This document shows, piece by piece, positions 1 through 7,657 of a DNA stretch of 64,000 bases. The DNA lies in NCBI RefSeq assembly GCF_900102785.1, contig NZ_FNGC01000002.1, positions 346,833 to 410,832 of the forward strand. The letters run 5' to 3'. The notes below the pieces were generated by a model. It was not told the origin of the DNA, searched no databases, and worked only from the letters and a program-made list of their open reading frames with translations. This DNA comes from Arthrobacter sp. ok362. GTDB lineage: Bacteria > Actinomycetota > Actinomycetes > Actinomycetales > Micrococcaceae. Made by a program: the position numbers and the translations under genes. The first letter of the stretch is position 1. Each line of letters opens with the position of its first letter.

Positions 1-485
1 TCGATTACCCGGTCCAGGCCGTGTACCGCGCCATCGGCTACTTCGGTTCCGCCCTCCCCGAGATCGAGTTCGATCACAGTAAGGGCGTCGTCCCGAACGA
101 CGGCGGCCGTGTCCTGGATGCCGCCGGCACCCCCGTGCCGGGGATTTACGCGACCGGTTGGATCAAGCGCGGGCCCGTCGGGCTGATCGGCCACACCAAG
201 GGTGACGCCCTCGAAACCGTGACCTACCTGCTCGAGGACCGCGAAAACCTGCCACTGGCCGCCACACCCGCTCCGGAGGCGATCGTCGAACTCCTGGCGG
301 CCCGCGGCGTCGAGTACACCAGCTGGGAAGGCTGGCTGGCCCTGGACGAGCACGAGCGCGCCCTCGGTGAGAAGGCCACTGCGGCCGGCGAATCGCACGG
401 GGTCGCCGTCCAGCGCGAGCGCATCAAGGTGGTCCCCCGCGAGGACATGGTGGAGATCTCCCGCGGCGCCGCCGTCGAGGTCTAG
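1..485 (+). CDS. fprA: Ferredoxin-NADP+ reductase, FprA type, C-terminal part
   Basis: This is the 3' end of a gene that begins before the window; the first complete codon is at base 3. The about 160 visible residues match the C-terminal part of the complete paralogue at 20286-21722: both contain DYPVQAVYRAIGY, GIYATGWIKRGPVGLIGHTK and RERIKVVPRE. The family uses FAD and NADPH to pass electrons to ferredoxin in the cytoplasm, resembling adrenodoxin reductase and mycobacterial FprA. The stop TAG is followed at once by a long palindrome that probably ends the transcript. The two copies look clearly diverged at the protein level, so this is an old duplication and not an assembly repeat. The FAD-binding N-terminus cannot be inspected. 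Confidence 0.9.
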   Translation, partial: DYPVQAVYRAIGYFGSALPEIEFDHSKGVVPNDGGRVLDAAGTPVPGIYATGWIKRGPVGLIGHTKGDALETVTYLLEDRENLPLAATPAPEAIVELLAARGVEYTSWEGWLALDEHERALGEKATAAGESHGVAVQRERIKVVPREDMVEISRGAAVEV

Positions 486-498
486 CCTCCAAGCAGAA

Positions 499-559
499 CA
501 ACGCGGGGTCACTTCGCGCGCATCCCAGGCGGGATTATGCGCGAAGTGACCCCGCGTTG
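499..559. terminator. Two-tier palindrome, probable terminator of the fprA copy
   Basis: Two perfect 21-base arms (499-519 and 539-559) enclose a 19-base loop, which holds a second small stem ATCCC (522-526) / GGGAT (531-535). The right arm runs into a T-rich tract. A related element with the same outer core GCGGGGTCAC/GTGACCCCGC and the same inner stem lies at 42582-42639, so this may also be a dispersed repeat. Confidence 0.75.
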
Positions 560-592
560 TTTGCTTTGCGTGGAAACCCGGGCAGTAGTCAG

Positions 593-598
593 TAGGCT
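593..598 (+). promoter_or_regulatory. -10 box TAGGCT before the topoisomerase leader ORF
   Basis: TAGGCT fits TAnnnT and lies 7 bases before an ATG at 606. Transcription would start at or near that ATG, giving a leaderless mRNA. No clear -35 is seen. Confidence 0.45.
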
Positions 599-605
599 TA
601 CCGTC

Positions 606-641
606 ATGGATGAGCACGATTCGCCAGGGACCGGCCAATGA
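606..641 (+). CDS. Possible 11-residue leader peptide coupled to topoisomerase IB
   Basis: An ATG placed 7 bases after a TAGGCT box opens a frame encoding MDEHDSPGTGQ. Its stop TGA (639-641) overlaps the ATG of topoisomerase IB (638) in an ATGA arrangement. This suggests a leaderless upstream ORF whose translation feeds ribosomes to the downstream gene. It is short and could be chance; the support is the exact spacing of the promoter box and the four-base overlap. No function for the peptide itself is proposed. Confidence 0.35.
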   Translation: MDEHDSPGTGQ

Positions 642-1639
642 GGCTCCGTCACAGCAACGCGTCCGGCCGCGGATACCGCCGGGTCCCCGCCGGGACGGGG
701 TTCAGCTACAAGGACCTGGACGGGTCCACCCTGCCGCCCGGACCCGTGCGGGAGCGGCTGGAGGGCATCGGGATCCCGCCGGCCTGGACGGATGTCTGGA
801 TTGCCCCGTACGACAACGGACACATCCAGGCCACGGGAGTCGACGCGGTGGGCCGGCGGCAGTACATCTACCATCCGAGCTGGCGGGAGCGGAAGGACCG
901 GCTGAAGTTCGACCGTTCGCTCCAGCTGGCCGAAACCCTACCGGCCGCACGCCGCCTGGTGACCATGGACCTGCGTTCCGAAGGGCTGACCCGGGAACGG
1001 GTGCTGGCGGCCGCCTTTCGGATGCTCGACAGCGGGTCGCTGCGGGTCGGCTCGGAGCGCTACACCAACGAAAACGGCAGCCACGGCCTCGCCACTTTAC
1101 TCTGCGCCCACGTCAAGGTGCGCAAGAACGAACTTCGGCTCAGTTTCCCGGCCAAGAGCGGCAAGACCTGGGAGTCGCGGATCGACGACGCCGACCTCGC
1201 CGCCGTCGTGCGTCAGCTCAAGCGGCGCGGCGGCAAGGCCCGGCTGCTGGCCTACAAGGACGGCCGCAGTTGGCATCCGGTGTCGAGCGCGGACATCAAC
1301 GAGTACGTCAAGGAGCGCACGGGGGAGGACTTCACCGCCAAGGACTTCCGCACCCTGCGGGGGACGGCGGCGGCAGCGGTCAGCCTGGCACAGAGCGGCC
1401 CGCAAGCGAAGGTGGCCGCCCGCAAGAGCGCGGTGAGCCGCGCCATGCAGGACGCGGCCGCGGTCCTGGGCAACACGCCGTCGATCGCCCGGAAAAGCTA
1501 TGTGGATCCGCGGCTACTGGACCACTTCGCGGCGGGGGAGACGATCGACCCGAAGCGGCCCGATTCCGCCGAGTCCGAGATCCGCGCCTTGCTGTACCAG
1601 GAAGGCGATGTGGTGCCGCTGCGGAAAGCGGCAAGCTGA
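638..1639 (+). CDS. DNA topoisomerase IB
   Basis: This 333-residue protein matches the short bacterial type IB topoisomerases (poxvirus-like), which relax supercoils through a 3'-phosphotyrosine intermediate. The N-terminal domain carries WIAPYDNGHIQATGVDAVGR and RQYIYHPSWR. The catalytic part follows, with RVGSERYTNENGSHGLATL, VKVRKNELRLSFPAKSGK and, near the end, the active-site tyrosine in RKSYVDPRL (about Tyr288). Other members of the fold act as integrases, but there is no attachment site or phage gene here and the N-terminal domain is diagnostic. The start chosen has an AGGGA upstream and overlaps the stop of a short leader ORF. It converges closely with the DUF1206 gene. Confidence 0.92.
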   Translation: MRLRHSNASGRGYRRVPAGTGFSYKDLDGSTLPPGPVRERLEGIGIPPAWTDVWIAPYDNGHIQATGVDAVGRRQYIYHPSWRERKDRLKFDRSLQLAETLPAARRLVTMDLRSEGLTRERVLAAAFRMLDSGSLRVGSERYTNENGSHGLATLLCAHVKVRKNELRLSFPAKSGKTWESRIDDADLAAVVRQLKRRGGKARLLAYKDGRSWHPVSSADINEYVKERTGEDFTAKDFRTLRGTAAAAVSLAQSGPQAKVAARKSAVSRAMQDAAAVLGNTPSIARKSYVDPRLLDHFAAGETIDPKRPDSAESEIRALLYQEGDVVPLRKAAS

Positions 1640-1654
1640 CCCTCCGGAAGGTGG

Positions 1655-2482
1655 CTACATCCGGCCAAAACGTGCGCGTACCAGGGCGAACGAACCGTAG
1701 GCAATGAAGCCAGCACCGATCGCCAGGAGCAGGTACGGGCCGAAGGGGTGGTCCCGGAGTGCCTTGAGGCTGCCGTCCAGGCCGGTGGAAGAACTGGGGT
1801 TGTTGGTCGCCGCGGCGATGACGAACAGCAGCCCGGTCAGGATCAGCGCCAGCCCTTTCGCGACGTGGCCGGTGACTCCGAGCACGCTGATCAGCTTGCC
1901 GCGGTGGGTCCCTTCGAAGTGGTGCAGTTCCTCCTTGAACTTCTTCCCGAACCCCTTGACGATGAAGTACACGCCGATCCCGATGATGGTCAGCCCGAGG
2001 GCGATCAGCAACGGGACTCCGAAGGTGCTCTGCACCAGCGCCGTGCTGAAGTCCCGTGTCGAGTCTCCGGAATCGCCGCGGTTGCCGAGCGCGAAGCCCG
2101 CGAAGCTCAAGCCGACGCTGCCATAGGCGACGGCGAGGAAGCCGGAGGAGATGAGTTTGCCCAGCCGTTCCCCGCGCGGGAGATGGCGGGCACGCAGGGT
2201 CGCCTCGCTCAGCTGCCAGAGCGAAAGGCCAGCGCATCCGAGGAACCCGGCCCACATCACCACGGGCCCCCAGGGGTTGGCGGCGAGTTGCTCGATCGCG
2301 CCGGTCGGTTCGGCCTGGCCGGGGGCGCCCAGCACCAGCGCGATAGCAATCGAACCGATCACGATGTGGAGCAGGGCCATGACGGCGAATCCTGCGCGCG
2401 CGACGACGTCGAGCACGGTACTGTTCGATGCCGCCTCCGCTGCGTCGGCCGCTTCCCCGATAGCAGTTTCGTTGGACGACAT
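1655..2482 (-). CDS. DUF1206 membrane protein
   Basis: This 275-residue integral membrane protein has about six hydrophobic helices arranged as three pairs, the layout of the actinobacterial DUF1206 family. Typical pieces are ARAGFAVMALLHIVIGSIAI near the start, a middle repeat around GFLAVAYGSVGLSFAGFALG, and a last repeat GVTGHVAKGLALILTGLLF. The loop between the second and third repeats is basic and ends GFGKKFKEELHHFEG. The start at 2482 (MSSNETA) has GGGAG eight bases upstream; an ATG nine codons earlier is possible. No function is established for the family. It converges with topoisomerase IB with only 15 bases between stops. Confidence 0.85.
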   Translation of the reverse strand: MSSNETAIGEAADAAEAASNSTVLDVVARAGFAVMALLHIVIGSIAIALVLGAPGQAEPTGAIEQLAANPWGPVVMWAGFLGCAGLSLWQLSEATLRARHLPRGERLGKLISSGFLAVAYGSVGLSFAGFALGNRGDSGDSTRDFSTALVQSTFGVPLLIALGLTIIGIGVYFIVKGFGKKFKEELHHFEGTHRGKLISVLGVTGHVAKGLALILTGLLFVIAAATNNPSSSTGLDGSLKALRDHPFGPYLLLAIGAGFIAYGSFALVRARFGRM

Positions 2483-2519
2483 CCGCCCCGCTCCCATCCG
2501 CTTGTTCACTGTTCGATTC

Positions 2520-2810
2520 TTAGCCGTTCATGGGGCCTTCGGCATGGACGTCGCCCGCGCCGGGACCCACGATCGTTACGGTGCACCGGACAATGAGTCC
2601 GCCAGGGGCGGAGTCCAGTTCGATCAAGGTCTCTCCCTTTTCGATCACCGCGTAAGTTTCCGCCCCGGCTTCCAAGTCGAAACCGCGCGAGGCGGCGTCC
2701 TTCTCGGCGTTAGCCAGCGCGGCCTCCCGGAGGTTGTCCAGGTATCCCGGCTCGTCGGCCCGGGACTTGTCTCCGAAGGACCAACCGAAGAGCTGCCCCG
2801 TTTGTTTCAT
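2520..2810 (-). CDS. Conserved hypothetical protein, 96 residues
   Basis: I do not recognise this family. The 96-residue product has no signal peptide or membrane segment. It starts MKQTGQLFGWSFGDKSRAD, continues with an acidic alpha-helical middle (LREAALANAEKDAASRGF), and ends in a predicted beta-rich part (YAVIEKGETLIELDS, GLIVRCTVTIVGPG). Coding is supported by GC-rich third codon positions and by a TAAGAT box exactly six bases before the ATG, the leaderless pattern used by many genes in this window. It lies 37 bases upstream of the DUF1206 gene on the same strand, so the two may be co-transcribed. Confidence 0.7.
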   Translation of the reverse strand: MKQTGQLFGWSFGDKSRADEPGYLDNLREAALANAEKDAASRGFDLEAGAETYAVIEKGETLIELDSAPGGLIVRCTVTIVGPGAGDVHAEGPMNG

Positions 2811-2816
2811 GGCCCG

Positions 2817-2822
2817 ATCTTA
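2817..2822 (-). promoter_or_regulatory. -10 box TAAGAT, leaderless start at 2810
   Basis: TAAGAT lies six bases before the ATG of the 96-residue hypothetical gene, and there is no ribosome binding site. Confidence 0.5.
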
Positions 2823-2880
2823 CGCGCAGGCGCCGCGCCTTCACGGGTGGGCCGCCCTAGGTCGTCGACACTACCGACTT

Positions 2881-2909
2881 GTTGCTAAGTGTGCTTACTA
2901 TAGCGCAAC
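2881..2909 (+). promoter_or_regulatory. Candidate promoter/operator before the gene at 3003
   Basis: A TACTAT -10-like box (2896-2901) lies inside nested inverted repeats: TAAG (2886-2889)/CTTA (2894-2897) within GTTGC (2881-2885)/GCAAC (2905-2909). This AT-rich patch stands out from its surroundings. A regulator acting here is an inference. Confidence 0.35.
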
Positions 2910-3002
2910 TAAGCCCGCGTTTGTGGGCACGCACCCGGCGGCACCAGCGTCAGGTGCTGCTCCCGCGATTCGGATCCGAAGACAGACGATAGGAAGCTCA
3001 AC

Positions 3003-3539
3003 ATGGCAGGTAATCTTGTTGCCCGATCCATTCACGACCTGACGGCAGCCGCCTGGTTCGGCGGTTCGCTGATGGGTGCCATAGGGCTCAACGGTGCCTC
3101 AGCTGTTGCCAACGACCCGGCCGAACGTACCCGCCTGTCAAGCGTGGGCTGGAAGAAGTGGGCGCCGTACCAGGCGGCGGCGTTAGGGGCGCACTTTCTT
3201 TCCGGACTCGCCGTCATCTGGGAAAACAAGGGACGGATGGCCAAGCAGGACGGCGTCACGCGCCTGAGCGTCTACAAGTCCGTCGTCACCCTCGCCGGTG
3301 CCGCTGTGACCCTGTATGCCGGCCTGCAGGGAGCCAAGGTGGATAAGCTGGCCGCCGAGGGTGCCAAGGGCGCCACCGAGCCGAAGCCTGAGGCCTCAGA
3401 GGAACTCCGTTCCGCGCAGCAGCACTTGAAGATCCTGCAGTGGGCCATCCCCGTCTTCGCCGGCTGGGTGATTGTTCTCGGCGCCAAGCACGGCGAAATG
3501 CAGCGCCCGAAGAACGTCCTCAAGGGCCTCATCCGCTAG
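3003..3539 (+). CDS. Hypothetical membrane protein, 178 residues
   Basis: This protein is not assigned to a named family. It begins MAGNLVARSIHDLTAAAWFG, has about three to four hydrophobic segments (around residues 12-35, 55-72, 90-105 and 145-162) and a charged Ala/Lys/Glu-rich loop near residues 108-140. It ends with a basic tail (MQRPKNVLKGLIR). Small actinobacterial membrane proteins of this shape usually have unknown roles. The start has a good AGGAAG ribosome binding site eight bases upstream. An AT-rich palindromic promoter region precedes it, and a strong hairpin at 3569-3601 follows. Confidence 0.75.
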   Translation: MAGNLVARSIHDLTAAAWFGGSLMGAIGLNGASAVANDPAERTRLSSVGWKKWAPYQAAALGAHFLSGLAVIWENKGRMAKQDGVTRLSVYKSVVTLAGAAVTLYAGLQGAKVDKLAAEGAKGATEPKPEASEELRSAQQHLKILQWAIPVFAGWVIVLGAKHGEMQRPKNVLKGLIR

Positions 3540-3568
3540 CACCCGCACTTCAGGACCACCACATGCCG

Positions 3569-3601
3569 CTGAGGGCCGGAACATCGCGTTCCGGTCCTCA
3601 G
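3569..3601. terminator. Bidirectional terminator hairpin
   Basis: Fourteen-base arms (3569-3582 and 3588-3601, one mismatch) with a five-base loop sit between the convergent membrane-protein and P-type ATPase genes. Confidence 0.7.
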
Positions 3602-3616
3602 CAGTTGCAGACGCGC

Positions 3617-6385
3617 TCAGGCAGGAACAGGCGCAGCCTCGACTTTGGCCTTTTCGCCCGCGCGCCTGGCCCGCAGGATCACCTTGAACAGTTCGCCCAG
3701 GAGCAGCAGCACCACGGCCGGCACCAGGCAGATCAGCCACTGCTCACCGGTGAGCGGGAGGGTGCCGAACAGTTCCTGCAGCACGCGGATCTGTGTGATC
3801 AGCATCGAGCCGACAACCGCCCAGCCGAACGCCCAGAGCAGCTTCGGGTTGGACACCGTGGAAGGCCCGAACGCGCTCTCCTCGGGGAAACGCAGATTGA
3901 GGGCGACCGCAATGTTCATGAGCCCCAGGCCAACTATGGCCATGGTCTGGCCGACCTCGAGTGAACCGTAGCTGGCCTTGCCAACTTGCACGAGGAGCAG
4001 TGTGGCGGCCGCCATGAACAGCCCGACGACGAACAGGCGCACCATCATCGACCGGACGATGATCGGCTGATTGAACGGCCGGGGCTTGCGGTCCATGATG
4101 CCCGGCGTCGCGAGGTCCAGGCCCATCACGGCCCCAATGGGGGCGACGATCGCCATGTGGATCCACAGCACCTGAGCCGGGCTGAGCAGCGCCGTGCCGG
4201 CGATCGCGAACGCCGACGAGCCGATGAAGGCCAAGATGAACATGAACAGGTTGGCGACCTGGATGCGGATGAACTTCTGCAGGTTGTCATACACGAGCCG
4301 GCCCTGCTCGACCGCGGTCACGATGGTGGCGAAGTTGTCATCGGCCAGGATCATCTTCGCTGCTCCCTTGGCGACATCGGTGCCGGTGATGCCCATCGCG
4401 ATCCCGATGTCGGCCGCGGCGATGGCCGGTGCGTCGTTCACGCCGTCGCCGGTCATCGCGACGACGTTGCCTTTGCGCTTGAGCACCTCGACCAGCCGGA
4501 CTTTGTGCTCCGGTGCCACCCGGGCGATCACCCCGATCCCATCCACCTGGCTGTCGGCCTCGGAGTCGCTCAAGGCCGCGAACTCGGCGCCGGTGACCGC
4601 GCGCCCGCGGATACCCAGCTCGTCGGCGATTGCCGCCGCGGTGATGGCATGGTCACCAGTGATCATCCGGACCCGGATGCCGGCGTGTTTCGCCTTGGCG
4701 ATGGCAGTCACCGCCTCGGCTCGCGGCGGGTCCACCTCGCCAATCAGCGCCGAAATCTCCAGATCCTGCATCAGCGCCATCAGATCCCCTGACGGCTGGA
4801 ACGTCGACGGGTCGAACTCCCGCTGCGCCAGGGCGAGCACCCGCCGGCCCTGGCTGGCGATGCGCTCGTTCGCGGCCAGGACCTTCCCCCGCATTTCCTC
4901 GGTGAGGGACTCGGCGCGGCCGCCCGGCATCCGCCCGGAGGACGACCTGTTGAGCACGACGTCGGGTGCGCCCTTCACGTAGGCCCTGACCACGGGCCTG
5001 CCATCGGCGCCCGGCATCACGTGGAAGGTGGCCATGAACTTGTAGTCGGAGTCAAAGGGCACGGACGCCACCCGCGGATTGTTCCTGCGGAACTCCCGGA
5101 CGTCCACGCCGCCCTTCTGCGCGAGCACGTACAGCGCAGCCTCCGTGGGGTCCCCGATGACTTCGCCGTCCTCGATGTCGGAGTCGTTGCACAGCGCACA
5201 CGGGAACATCACGTAGTCCAGGTCGCGTTCGGCGTCGCCGGTGGTCCGTTGGATCTGGCCGTTGAAGCTGTAGCCCTCACCGCTGACGGTGTAGTGGTGC
5301 TGTACTGTCACGATTTCCCGCACAGTCATCTGGTTCAGGGTCAGGGTGCCGGTCTTGTCGGAATTGATGGCCGACGTGGAGCCCAGCGTCTCGACCGCCG
5401 GCAGGACCTTCATGATGGCATTCTTCTTGGCCATGTTGACCGATCCCACCGACAGGATGGTGGTGACGACGGCAGGCAGCGCATCCGGGATCGAGCCGAC
5501 CGCCAGGGCCACGCCGATCCCGAAGAGCACCGCGAAGGATTCGCCCTGGGCCAGGCCCATCACTACGATCGCGACGAACGCGAAGAGGGCCGCGATGATG
5601 ATGAAAATCGTCAGCCGGTCCACCTGCTTAGTGAGGGGGGTTTTCTCCTCCTTTTGGCCGGACAGCATGTGGGCGATATGGCCGACCTCGGACCCCATGC
5701 CCGTGGTGGTCACGAGGATCTCGCCGTGGCCCCGGGTCACGTTGGTGTTCATGAACGCCATGTTCAGGCGGTCTCCGATGCCGACATCGTGCCGGCTGAT
5801 GGCCGCCGTGTCCTTTTCGACAGCGACGCTTTCGCCGGTCAGTGCGCCTTCCTCGATCTGGAGGGTTGCCGCCAGGATGATCCTGCCGTCGGCAGGGACC
5901 CGGTCGCCGGCATCGACCACCACGATATCGCCGGGCACAAGCTGCTCGGCGGGAATCTCCGCCATGTCACCGTCGCGGCGCACCTTGGCCATCGCCTTCA
6001 TCATTTGCCCCAAGGAAGCGGCGGCCGCCTCGGCCTTGCCTTCCTGGTGATAGCCCAACCAGGCGTTAAACAGCGTCAGCACGGCCAGCCCGATGGCGGT
6101 CCCATACTCCCCGATCAACAGGCTGACTAAGGCGGCGACCACGAGCACGATCTGCATGTAGTCCCGGTAGTGCTTGAAGAACCGCTTCCAGACCGGTTCC
6201 GGCTTCGTGGCGGCTAGGGCGTTCCGGCCGTACTCCTGCAGCCGCTGCTCCGCCTCTGCCGCGCTCAACCCGCCGGCCGGGTCCACCTGCAGCTCGGCCG
6301 CCACGTCCGCGGGTGCCAACGCGTACCACGTCGCGTCCACGTCGGTCGCAGCCAACTCTGCTGCTGCTCCGGGATTGTCGGTCAT
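3617..6385 (-). CDS. P-type cation-transporting ATPase (P2-like)
   Basis: The 922-residue protein is a P2-like (Ca2+/Na+-K+ relative) ion pump of the cytoplasmic membrane. It has the cation-ATPase N-terminal domain, TGES (183-186), the phosphorylated aspartate in SDKTGTLT (Asp343), the hinge TGDGVNDAPA and about ten membrane helices. The start at 6385 follows a GGAGG site; an upstream in-frame ATG is less likely. Helix M4 reads IPDALPAVVT where SERCA-type pumps have IPEGLP. Helix M6 reads LWIHMAIVAPIGAVMG where SERCA has the N..TD cation residues. The transported ion is therefore uncertain. It lies 28 bases downstream of ppk2 and is probably co-transcribed with it. Confidence 0.9.
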   Translation of the reverse strand: MTDNPGAAAELAATDVDATWYALAPADVAAELQVDPAGGLSAAEAEQRLQEYGRNALAATKPEPVWKRFFKHYRDYMQIVLVVAALVSLLIGEYGTAIGLAVLTLFNAWLGYHQEGKAEAAAASLGQMMKAMAKVRRDGDMAEIPAEQLVPGDIVVVDAGDRVPADGRIILAATLQIEEGALTGESVAVEKDTAAISRHDVGIGDRLNMAFMNTNVTRGHGEILVTTTGMGSEVGHIAHMLSGQKEEKTPLTKQVDRLTIFIIIAALFAFVAIVVMGLAQGESFAVLFGIGVALAVGSIPDALPAVVTTILSVGSVNMAKKNAIMKVLPAVETLGSTSAINSDKTGTLTLNQMTVREIVTVQHHYTVSGEGYSFNGQIQRTTGDAERDLDYVMFPCALCNDSDIEDGEVIGDPTEAALYVLAQKGGVDVREFRRNNPRVASVPFDSDYKFMATFHVMPGADGRPVVRAYVKGAPDVVLNRSSSGRMPGGRAESLTEEMRGKVLAANERIASQGRRVLALAQREFDPSTFQPSGDLMALMQDLEISALIGEVDPPRAEAVTAIAKAKHAGIRVRMITGDHAITAAAIADELGIRGRAVTGAEFAALSDSEADSQVDGIGVIARVAPEHKVRLVEVLKRKGNVVAMTGDGVNDAPAIAAADIGIAMGITGTDVAKGAAKMILADDNFATIVTAVEQGRLVYDNLQKFIRIQVANLFMFILAFIGSSAFAIAGTALLSPAQVLWIHMAIVAPIGAVMGLDLATPGIMDRKPRPFNQPIIVRSMMVRLFVVGLFMAAATLLLVQVGKASYGSLEVGQTMAIVGLGLMNIAVALNLRFPEESAFGPSTVSNPKLLWAFGWAVVGSMLITQIRVLQELFGTLPLTGEQWLICLVPAVVLLLLGELFKVILRARRAGEKAKVEAAPVPA

Positions 6386-6413
6386 GACTTCCTCCTCATC
6401 GCCGGGACGCTGC

Positions 6414-7244
6414 TCAGAACGGTGTCGGGATGTGCCGGACGGCCAGGGTGGGTTCACGGTAGTCGCCGGCCTTCTGACGCTTGGGGAGCTCGACGTCGAG
6501 CCCCGGGAACGGCTCGTAGGGCACCTGGCTGAGAATATGGCTGATGATGTTGAGCCGGCCGCGCTTCTTGACGTCGTTGTTCACTACGTACCAGGGCGCC
6601 CAAGCGGTGTCCGTTGTCTCGAACATGGCGTCCCTGGCCCTGGAGTAGTCGTACCACCGGCTGTAGGATTTCAGGTCCATCGGCGACAGCTTCCAGGTCT
6701 TGCGAGGATCGTCCATGCGGCTCTCTAGCCGCCGGGTCTGCTCGTCGGGGCTGACCTCCAGCCAGTACTTGAGCAGGATCATTCCGGAGTCGACCATCGC
6801 CTTCTCAACCATTGGGACCAAAGTGAGGAACTTCTCGGTCTGCTCCGGGGTGCAGAAGCCCATTACGCGCTCCACGCCCGCACGGTTGTACCAGCTGCGA
6901 TCAAAGATGACCACCTCGCCGGCCGCCGGGAAGTGCGACATATAGCGCTGGAGGTACATCTGGGATTTCTCCCGCTCCGTCGGTGTGGGGAGCGCCACCA
7001 CCCGGAACACCCGGGGGCTCACCCGCTCGACAATGCGTTTGATCGTTCCGCCCTTGCCTGCCGTGTCGCGGCCCTCGAACACGATGCAGATCTTGGCTCC
7101 GGTGGACTTTACCCACTCCTGCAGGGCGACCAGCTCGCCTTGGAGGACGGTCATCTCCGCCTCGTACTCCTTGCGCCGCATCTTTGTCGTGGACTGCTCG
7201 TCCTGACCGTCGGAGCCCTTGTTCTTTTTCTTCTTCTTGCCCAC
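6414..7244 (-). CDS. ppk2: Polyphosphate kinase 2 (PPK2 family)
   Basis: This 276-residue single-domain PPK2 transfers phosphate between polyphosphate and nucleotides, often regenerating ATP or GTP from the diphosphate. The Walker A loop is GRDTAGKGGT (residues 58-67). The Walker B-type motif FDRSWYNRAGVERVMGF follows (about 114-130), then the lid region with DDPRKTWKLSPMDLKSY. I chose the GTG at 7244 because AGGAGG lies seven bases upstream; the product then begins with a lysine-rich stretch (VGKKKKKNKG). The operon with a cation ATPase could place ATP regeneration next to an ATP-driven pump, which is an inference. Confidence 0.92.
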   Translation of the reverse strand: MGKKKKKNKGSDGQDEQSTTKMRRKEYEAEMTVLQGELVALQEWVKSTGAKICIVFEGRDTAGKGGTIKRIVERVSPRVFRVVALPTPTEREKSQMYLQRYMSHFPAAGEVVIFDRSWYNRAGVERVMGFCTPEQTEKFLTLVPMVEKAMVDSGMILLKYWLEVSPDEQTRRLESRMDDPRKTWKLSPMDLKSYSRWYDYSRARDAMFETTDTAWAPWYVVNNDVKKRGRLNIISHILSQVPYEPFPGLDVELPKRQKAGDYREPTLAVRHIPTPF

Positions 7245-7657
7245 TGTCGACCTCCTGGCGGCGTACTTGCTGGGGCAATTCACAACACCCGGCAAGACTG
7301 GCACCCGAGGAGACCGTCATTCGCTGAGGCCGGCATCTTCGTCCCCGGGACTGGGCCTGAAGTGCAGGCACCCTTGTCGCGGGCACCCTCGTATAGCGTC
7401 CTACCACTCTTAGTGTTGACCGAGGTCGGGGCCCGGTCTACGGCACTAAGACCCTATTGACGTGCCCGCGGAACCACGTGCCACAGTCGAGCCGGCCCCT
7501 GCTGCTGGGCGCAGGGGCCGGCCGTCTGGACTCGGCGTTGACGCCGATGATGACGGGAATCCGCGTGGTCGCGAGCCTGGCCGCGAGGCCGGTGCGCGAG
7601 TGGCGGCCGCCACTGAGACAGAAGCATCTTCCGGCCACCTTGGGAAAACCCTAGAGG
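7245..7657. other. Non-coding interval with one GC-rich hairpin
   Basis: No gene is convincing in these 413 bases. The part near 7245 is the promoter and leader of ppk2. A perfect 11-base inverted repeat (7491-7501 and 7512-7522, ten-base loop) without a T-tract is the only clear structure. Short frames on both strands here lack ribosome sites and family similarity. Confidence 0.5.

Noticed and set aside
638..1639. Tyrosine recombinase/integrase call for the topoisomerase IB gene
   Set aside because: The fold is shared, but the N-terminal topoisomerase IB domain and the absence of attachment sites or phage genes argue against an integrase.
5021..6130. Plus-strand frame antisense to the P-type ATPase
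   Set aside because: His/Asp/Arg-rich translation without domain similarity; the ATPase reading is certain.
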